A stretch of 36,596 nucleotides of DNA from Candidatus Avimonas caecicola (GTDB lineage Bacteria; Bacillota; Clostridia; Oscillospirales; Acutalibacteraceae), in the NCBI GenBank assembly GCA_904419875.1, contig CAJFTG010000024.1, forward strand, positions 1 to 36,596, given 5' to 3'. Each line of letters opens with the position of its first letter. Position 1 is the stretch's first letter. The position numbers and the translations under genes are program-made. The notes beneath the pieces are model-generated. The model had not been told where the DNA came from. It saw only the letters and a list, made by a program, of their open reading frames with translations, and did not search any database. This document shows, piece after piece, positions 30,633 through 36,596 of the stretch.

Positions 30633-30711
30633 CGCGATTGTTCTTGACCATGTTTAAAAATCGTTTGTCTTCTTTGGTTATGTATTGGTACGCTCCTGGT
30701 GCCCTCTCCAT
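30550..30711 (-). CDS. LexA-box-controlled small protein, candidate antirepressor
   Basis: 53 residues (MERAPGAYQYITKEDKRFLNM...LQSLGLLSSFLEAESGTRQEP), charged and probably helical, no membrane segment, family not recognised. The ATG at 30711 has GGAGG five bases upstream. A GTG at 30771 with AAAGGAG eight bases away would give 73 residues. The promoter just upstream is near consensus and contains a LexA-type box. Its 3' end overlaps the repressor gene on the other strand by 83 bp, so its transcript is also antisense to the repressor mRNA. The antirepressor role is inference from this arrangement. Confidence 0.6.
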   Translation of the reverse strand: MERAPGAYQYITKEDKRFLNMVKNNRAILLDHLQSLGLLSSFLEAESGTRQEP

Positions 30712-30804
30712 GGCCACCTCCTGCCGATCTCCGTCCTGCTTGTCCTGCCGCACACCATCCTTCGTGACCACGCCGCCCTCTCCTTTCTGACCCGATGTGT
30801 TTCT

Positions 30805-30833
30805 AGTATAGAACGTTTGTTCTAATCTGTCAA
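30805..30833 (-). promoter_or_regulatory. Consensus promoter with LexA (SOS) box
   Basis: Minus strand TTGACA (30833-30828), 17 bp, TATACT (30810-30805). The spacer holds AGAACAAACGTTCT: GAAC-AAAC-GTTC at 30822-30811 fits the Gram-positive LexA/DinR consensus GAACRNRYGTTY. Bound LexA would occlude the -10 region, so expression should follow DNA damage. Confidence 0.85.
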
Positions 30834-31145
30834 TCCTCTTTCGAGAGAATAAATACACTAAATCTTGTTGATCTGTCCATAACTCTGCGGCAATCTTAAG
30901 GCGAATGTCTACCGACACAATACATTATAATACAAAATAATTGCCAGTGCGCAGGGAATATTTACCAAGGTGCCTGTTTGCGCACAAATAGGCACGTTTG
31001 TGTACATCTTTCACACAAAAGAGGACCGCCCGGGACTGGTACTCCCGGACGGCCCGAACACAGAAAGCTATGCAGCAACTCTCCGCAAATATATAATACA
31101 ATATTTATCTTATTATGTCAAGTATTGTAGAAGGAGAGAGCATCG
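30834..31145. other. AT-rich intergenic region with several hairpins
   Basis: No gene supported. It contains GTGCCT...AGGCAC with a 4-nt CGCA loop (30970-30995), TTTGTGT/ACACAAA close by (about 30997-31019) and a CCGCCCGGGA/TCCCGGACGG hairpin (about 31028-31054), then AT-rich sequence leading to the cargo gene. The stacked hairpins could be a terminator or a nick/packaging-type site; I cannot decide. Confidence 0.45.
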
Positions 31146-31763
31146 GTGGGAATTTTCGACTTTATTAAAACCGTCCCAGTTATATTGCCCAATGGGAAAC
31201 GACTTGTTAAGGCAAAACGGGTTAAAAATTTAGACGAAAAAGATTATGGGATGCCACTGGCTGAAGCACTTAAGCTACAAAATTTTTTCAAGGAAGATAG
31301 TGATACTATATATGGCGGGGACAATGTCCTTTATATGACCCCAACTGAACTGAAACAATGCGCATTATCTTATTATCAAACCAAAAAGCCTACGCTTGAC
31401 CATATTGTCAATTGTATCAACGGGACAAAAAACATACATACTTTTTTTGAATCAATTGATCGGCTTGTAGAAATGTCTGATATTTTGACCCAGTTTGAAA
31501 AGTTACATATATATTCTCCTGGATATTCACCAAGTGAACAATTACACGCGAATTTGAATAATATGCCGAGTATCGAAGATCGCTTTATAAAAAGACATTA
31601 TGCTTTGTTCATTGAAAAGCTTGAAACGCTTAAGACAGAATCCGCCAAGAAAAAACGACTTGAAAAATACTTTGCAGAGTGGTCGCTATTTTATAATAGA
31701 TTATGCCCCGAATCTGTTGAATTTATTGAATGGTTGAAAAGGGGCTGGAGACTTGATAAATAA
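31146..31763 (+). CDS. Hypothetical cytoplasmic protein, possible element cargo
   Basis: 205 residues (MGIFDFIKTVPVILPNGKRLVKAKRVKNL...), no signal peptide or membrane helix, rich in Lys, Leu, Tyr and Phe, with a basic/aromatic C terminus EFIEWLKRGWRLDK. I recognise no catalytic motif. GTG start with AAGGAGA ten bases upstream. The coding sequence is far more AT-rich than the host genes, marking it as acquired. It stands alone between the repressor side and the toxin locus, the usual place for accessory or superinfection-protection genes; function unknown. Confidence 0.75.
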   Translation: MGIFDFIKTVPVILPNGKRLVKAKRVKNLDEKDYGMPLAEALKLQNFFKEDSDTIYGGDNVLYMTPTELKQCALSYYQTKKPTLDHIVNCINGTKNIHTFFESIDRLVEMSDILTQFEKLHIYSPGYSPSEQLHANLNNMPSIEDRFIKRHYALFIEKLETLKTESAKKKRLEKYFAEWSLFYNRLCPESVEFIEWLKRGWRLDK

Positions 31764-31765
31764 AA

Positions 31766-31801
31766 CCCTCCCCGCTCCTGCGCCAACAGGAATGGGGAGG
31801 G
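31766..31801 (-). terminator. Hairpin terminator between cargo gene and toxin locus
   Basis: CCCTCCCC/GGGGAGGG stem with an inner TCCTG/CAGGA stem. On the minus strand it is followed by TTTTATTTA, so it suits leftward transcripts (the toxin mRNA), and its hairpin also follows the cargo gene stop. Confidence 0.7.
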
Positions 31802-31813
31802 AATCCCCTGGCA

Positions 31814-31842
31814 TTGACAAACCGAACCGCAGCGGTTATAAT
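31814..31842 (+). promoter_or_regulatory. Perfect consensus promoter of the candidate antitoxin RNA
   Basis: TTGACA (31814-31819), 17 bp, TATAAT (31837-31842). Predicted start near 31849 (GTAAGGTGCTA...). No protein gene follows, only a short RNA ending at the terminator at 31891-31934. Confidence 0.85.
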
Positions 31843-31848
31843 AAAGGC

Positions 31849-31934
31849 GTAAGGTGCTACCGATCAGACGGTTAGCCCCTCTTTGCAGTTAGAAGTAACC
31901 GCAGCGTGTGAGGCTGGGCGGTTACTTCTTTTTT
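31849..31934 (+). ncRNA. Candidate type I antitoxin RNA (RatA-like)
   Basis: About 86 nt from a consensus promoter to a strong terminator: stem AGAAGTAACCGC/GCGGTTACTTCT (31891-31902 with 31918-31929) and then six T residues ending at 31934. It runs against the end of the toxin gene and is complementary to the toxin mRNA from its last codons onward, the geometry of TxpA/RatA-type systems. Its predicted 5' end is nearly identical to that of the toxin mRNA. Confidence 0.7.
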
Positions 31935-32008
31935 ATGGCCGCAAACAGGCCGATCATGCCGATGAGCACTAAGCTGTATTGGAGCAAATCCGCCAGCGTT
32001 ATGTACAT
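31922..32008 (-). CDS. Holin-like type I toxin peptide
   Basis: 28 residues, MYITLADLLQYSLVL at the start, a single hydrophobic helix through IGMIGLFAA and a terminal IKKK. This is the shape of the Firmicutes putative holin-like toxins (TxpA/BsrG/Fst-like), which insert in the inner face of the membrane. The ATG at 32008 has AAGGAGG eight bases upstream; an ATG two codons earlier is too close to it. Its stop lies inside the terminator stem of the convergent antisense RNA. Confidence 0.8.
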   Translation of the reverse strand: MYITLADLLQYSLVLIGMIGLFAAIKKK

Positions 32009-32111
32009 CCGCATCCCCTCCTTTCCGGAGGGAAAAAAGAAGCTTCACATCCCTCCTGAAGAGTGGGAGGGACTAACCGCCTACCGTGATCGATAGCACC
32101 TTACAACCGGC

Positions 32112-32140
32112 ATTATAGCACAGGAAACCGGCCTTGTCCA
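32112..32140 (-). promoter_or_regulatory. Promoter of the toxin mRNA
   Basis: Minus strand TGGACA (32140-32135), 17 bp, TATAAT (32117-32112) with a TGC extended -10. Predicted start near 32105, giving a leader of about 97 nt before the toxin ATG, long enough for structural control of translation. Confidence 0.8.
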
Positions 32141-32170
32141 CAATGCCCGTTTTCAGGAGGGTTGAACAAT

Positions 32171-33205
32171 ATGGCGAACAGACGCAAGGACGGCCTAATC
32201 CAGCGCCAGGTGACCGTTAACGGCAAACGAAAGGTATTCTACGGCAAGACGGAGCGGGAGATCAACCGCAAGATCGCCGAATACCGGGAAGAAAAGCGGC
32301 GGGGCCGCCTGTTCCGGGAGGTGGCCGAAGAGTGGAAAGCGCAGCATTTTCCCACCCTGGAATACAACACCCTCAAAGGTTACCGCCCGGCCCTGCGAAG
32401 GGCGGTGGAAGAATTCGGAGATCAGCCGATATCCGCTATCAAGCCCAAGGAGATTGAGCGGTATCTGCTGCGCTTCGCCGCCAAGGGATACGCGCAGAAA
32501 ACCGTGCGTACCCAGCTGCTCGTCCTGCACCTTATATTTGCCTACGCGGTGCTGGAGGGGGAGATCGAATACAATCCGGCCGAACAGGTCAAGGTTCCGC
32601 GCGGACTGCCGAAAAAGCCGCGGGACATCCCTACGACGGAGGAATTGGAGGCAGTCAAAAAGAATGTAAACGCCCCGTTTGGGCTTTTCGCCTTTTTTCT
32701 TTTGTATACCGGGTGCCGCCGCGGAGAAGCGCTCGCCCTTACGCAAAGGGATATCGACCGCCCAAATAAGCGGATCCGCGTGACCAAATCGGTGTATCAT
32801 GAAAACAATAAGGCCATGCTTAAGCAGCCGAAAACGGCCGCAGGGGAGAGGGAAATCGTGCTGCTGGACGTCCTGGCCTCCCAATTGCCCAAGGGCAAGC
32901 CGGACGCGCTCCTGTTTCCAAATGAGCAGGGCGGGCTGATGACGGAAACACAGTTCCATCGCCAATGGGAACGGTATTGCCAGGCAATCGGCTTCCATAT
33001 CACGCCGCACCAGCTCCGCCATGCGTATGCGACCATTTTATTTGACGCTGGCCTGGACGCAAAGGATGCGCAGGAAATGCTCGGCCATGCCAACCTTTCC
33101 ACCACACGGGATATTTACACGCATATTACGCAGAGCCGTCGGGATAAGATTGCGGCACTTCTCAACGAGGCGGTAAGCGGGGTGGAAGCGGGAAAAAGCG
33201 GTTGA
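32171..33205 (+). CDS. int: Tyrosine site-specific integrase/recombinase
   Basis: 344 residues. A short basic N-terminal part (about 1-45) could be an AP2-type arm-binding domain. A core-binding SAM-like domain (about 46-140) and the catalytic domain (about 150-335) follow. Active-site residues: Arg183 in TGCRRGEAL, Lys206 in RVTKSVY, His280/Arg283 in HQLRH, His306 in LGHANLSTT and the nucleophile Tyr316 in DIYTHI, so it is complete. The ATG at 32171 has AGGAGGG upstream; a TTG at 32162 touches that site. It ends 130 bp from the 3' end of tRNA-Ser, the usual position of integrases that use a tRNA gene as target. Confidence 0.95.
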   Translation: MANRRKDGLIQRQVTVNGKRKVFYGKTEREINRKIAEYREEKRRGRLFREVAEEWKAQHFPTLEYNTLKGYRPALRRAVEEFGDQPISAIKPKEIERYLLRFAAKGYAQKTVRTQLLVLHLIFAYAVLEGEIEYNPAEQVKVPRGLPKKPRDIPTTEELEAVKKNVNAPFGLFAFFLLYTGCRRGEALALTQRDIDRPNKRIRVTKSVYHENNKAMLKQPKTAAGEREIVLLDVLASQLPKGKPDALLFPNEQGGLMTETQFHRQWERYCQAIGFHITPHQLRHAYATILFDAGLDAKDAQEMLGHANLSTTRDIYTHITQSRRDKIAALLNEAVSGVEAGKSG

Positions 33206-33208
33206 TGA

Positions 33209-33230
33209 TTTACTGACTTTTTACTGACTT
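33209..33230 (+). repeat. Tandem 11-bp direct repeat after the integrase gene
   Basis: TTTACTGACTT occurs twice head to tail immediately after the integrase stop. Paired short direct repeats beside an integrase are typical of arm-type binding sites. Confidence 0.8.
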
Positions 33231-33286
33231 TGATAGGGAAAAATCCATGGGAATCCCGGACAATATGCGAGCCTCAAAAACAAGAA

Positions 33287-33328
33287 AAACCCTGTATCCA
33301 AGCCGCTTTCGGCCTGAATACAGGGTTT
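33287..33328 (-). terminator. Terminator of tRNA-Ser
   Basis: 11-bp stem AAACCCTGTAT/ATACAGGGTTT enclosing a smaller GCCG/CGGC hairpin. On the minus strand it is followed by TTCTTGTTTTT. It may also stop rightward transcription from the integrase. Confidence 0.85.
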
Positions 33329-33334
33329 CCTTTC

Positions 33335-33427
33335 TGGCGGAGAAGGAGGGATTCGAACCCTCGAGGCGCGTTTAACGCCTACACGATTTCCAATCGTGCG
33401 CCCTCGACCGGACTAGGCGACTTCTCC
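33335..33427 (-). tRNA. tRNA-Ser (anticodon GGA)
   Basis: 93 nt with the long variable arm of a class II tRNA. The acceptor is GGAGAAG/CTTCTCC, the anticodon loop TTGGAAA (anticodon GGA, reading UCC), the variable arm GGCGTTAAACGCGCC-like, the T loop TTCGAAT, the discriminator G and the encoded end CCA. Confidence 0.96.
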
Positions 33428-33566
33428 CTATTATATTATTCTACTCCCATCCGCGTCGTCGGCAAAAGCTGTCAATCACGCGGCGCTAGATTATTATAAT
33501 GAATCTCCGGGCAAAAATCAAGGGGCTTTCCCGAATTTGTCAAACTTTTTTCAAGGGTCGGCGCAG

Positions 33567-33605
33567 GAGCGGGGACTGACCGGCAAAACCGATCAGCCCC
33601 CGCTC
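33567..33605 (-). terminator. Hairpin downstream of ligA
   Basis: 13-bp stem with one mismatch (GAGCGGGGACTGA/TCAGCCCCCGCTC) and a 13-nt loop, about 30 bp after the ligA stop. A T-run is lacking right after the stem on the minus strand. Confidence 0.5.
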
Positions 33606-33636
33606 GCGGCAGCCTGCGGGAACCGCCCTGTGCGGA

Positions 33637-35730
<2,094 letters not shown>

Positions 35731-35800
35731 CTACAATATATCCGGCCGGTACGCCGCACAGATCGTCCCTACCGGCTTGCGGCCCTTCGTATGCCATCGT

Positions 35801-35829
35801 ATTATATCAAATTCTCCGCCGGGATGCAA
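35801..35829 (-). promoter_or_regulatory. Promoter of ligA
   Basis: Minus strand TTGCAT (35829-35824), 17 bp, TATAAT (35806-35801), just after the yunB stop. It leaves a 5' leader of about 155 nt before ligA with several TACGATG-like repeats but no recognised regulatory motif. Confidence 0.65.
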
Positions 35830-35839
35830 AGAAAATCGG

Positions 35840-36499
35840 TCAGGAGCGGGAGAAGGCCGCCCAGTCGGGCACCTCCCCCACCAGGATGGTCTCCGCCGCC
35901 GTAAAGCCGGTTTCCACCACCACGGCGGTATCCTCGTCCGGGAGCATGGCATATACCGTAACCTTGACGTTCAGCACGATCTCATGCCGGGTCTGATTGA
36001 TTCCGGCGCCCTCGAATTCACTGGTGAAGGTGGTTTGCACCGTGGAATTCATCGGGACCTTGATCGGGATTTTCGGCCCCCGCCCTGTCAGCAGCCCCCC
36101 GCCGAGGATGCTGCCGAGCGGGATTTCCACCATTTGATAATCCTGCTTTTCCAGTTCTTCCAGCACGGCGTCCCCTATGACCGACTTCAGGCGGTTCATA
36201 TTGGCCGTATTGACGGAAACCGACAGAATGTTCCCCTCGTCATCCTTGGTAACGGAGGAAAGGTCCCCGTACTGCAGGTTCATCTCCTCCAGCACCCGCT
36301 GAACGGCGTCGTTTACCGCCCGGGTAGCCGTCGTGGTGGCCTGGTTCAGGCCATAGGTCTTGAGCATCGGCCGCACGCGCAGGTCGGTAGCGGCAACCAA
36401 CCCCGCGGCGAGCAGAACCAGAAGCAGGAAAAACAGCCGCAGGCGGCTTCCTCTGCGCCGCTTCCCCCGCTTTCCCTGATTTCTCCGCAGCCATTGCAT
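35840..36499 (-). CDS. yunB: Sporulation protein YunB
   Basis: 219 residues. A basic N terminus (RRNQGKRGKRRRGSR) precedes one membrane helix (LFFLLLVLLAAGLVAAT, about 22-38), then an outside domain with ATRAVNDAVQRVLEEM, DDEGNILSVSVNTANMNRLKS, the IPLGSILGGGLLTGRGPKIPIKV motif typical of YunB, and a beta-rich end. In Bacillus subtilis YunB is made in the mother cell under sigma-E and is needed for normal spores. The start at 36499 has GGGAGG nine bases upstream. I could not identify a sigma-E promoter in the 97 bp left in the window. It points to a spore-forming host. Confidence 0.9.
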   Translation of the reverse strand: MQWLRRNQGKRGKRRRGSRLRLFFLLLVLLAAGLVAATDLRVRPMLKTYGLNQATTTATRAVNDAVQRVLEEMNLQYGDLSSVTKDDEGNILSVSVNTANMNRLKSVIGDAVLEELEKQDYQMVEIPLGSILGGGLLTGRGPKIPIKVPMNSTVQTTFTSEFEGAGINQTRHEIVLNVKVTVYAMLPDEDTAVVVETGFTAAETILVGEVPDWAAFSRS

Positions 36500-36596
36500 G
36501 GAAAACGCCTCCCTTTCACCGGACCGCTCAGCAAGCGCCGTTCTACCCCATCTTACGCAAAACAGGCGGTCCTTGTGAAAAAAGGGCGGTTTCCCG

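Noticed and set aside
30712-30918. Extension of the LexA-box gene frame up to 30918 (122-aa version)
   Set aside because: The extension covers its own promoter and LexA box and has no ribosome binding site. Starts at 30711 or 30771 are supported.
31127-31137. AGAAGGAG match to the tRNA-Ser 3' region as a possible second attachment site
   Set aside because: Only eight bases, and it is the ribosome binding site of the 31146 gene.

Overview
This looks like a piece of chromosome from a GC-rich, spore-forming, anaerobic member of the Clostridia, most likely Oscillospirales/Ruminococcaceae-like. The evidence is a DRTGG / anti-sigma-type ATPase / [FeFe]-hydrogenase-like gene module, a YunB sporulation gene, a FucO-type iron alcohol dehydrogenase, the short Firmicutes-type SerA, and strong GGAGG ribosome binding sites with sigma-A-like promoters throughout. 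The taxonomic placement is inference. No rRNA, CRISPR array or transposase was seen. Two tRNA genes are present: tRNA-Val(GAC) and tRNA-Ser(GGA).

Layout, left to right. 1-1992: a leftward operon of a DRTGG protein, an RsbW-like ATPase and a ferredoxin/[FeFe]-hydrogenase-like protein cut by the window edge. 2048-6357: a leftward operon of a BaiN/HI0933-type flavoprotein, a COG2509 FAD-dependent dehydrogenase and a patatin-like lipase. 6418-9388: a P-type Ca2+ ATPase with its own promoter and terminator. 9390-10310: a structured non-coding stretch, then tRNA-Val. 10859-13338: the serC-serA serine biosynthesis operon. 13725-15220: a MATE transporter. 15669-17647: a cysteine-rich protein diverging from an HTH / ImmA-IrrE metallopeptidase pair. 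18072-19454: fucO with promoter and terminator. 19844-20368: cobalamin adenosyltransferase. 20758-21565: an AT-rich islet with a small membrane protein, leading into a consensus promoter overlapped by a perfect 26-bp inverted repeat. 21566-22728: YhhN lysoplasmalogenase-like protein and MarR regulator. 22971-24936: a leftward SRPBCC / nucleotidyltransferase / metallo-beta-lactamase-fold operon, the last gene frameshifted at an (AT)5 tract. 25937-28691: a leftward MarR / duplicated DUF1538 transporter / tandem P-II-like operon. 29037-33231: a compact, more AT-rich integrated element or remnant. 33287-33427: tRNA-Ser. 33637-36499: ligA and yunB.

The most interesting region is about 29.6-33.2 kb. 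It carries a tyrosine integrase next to tRNA-Ser. It also has a divergent promoter switch with three inverted-repeat operators about 30-32 bp apart, sited between the core elements of opposing promoters. Leftward from the switch are two tiny membrane peptides and a small XRE protein; rightward is an XRE repressor. A 53-73 aa gene convergent with that repressor has a consensus promoter containing a LexA-type box, suggesting an SOS-induced antirepressor. An unrecognised AT-rich cargo gene and a type I toxin-antitoxin-like locus follow. The toxin peptide and its candidate antisense RNA are driven by near-consensus convergent promoters, and the two RNAs appear to share the same 5' end. Read together this is a miniature phage-like lysogeny module without replication or packaging genes. 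The function of the whole is inference.
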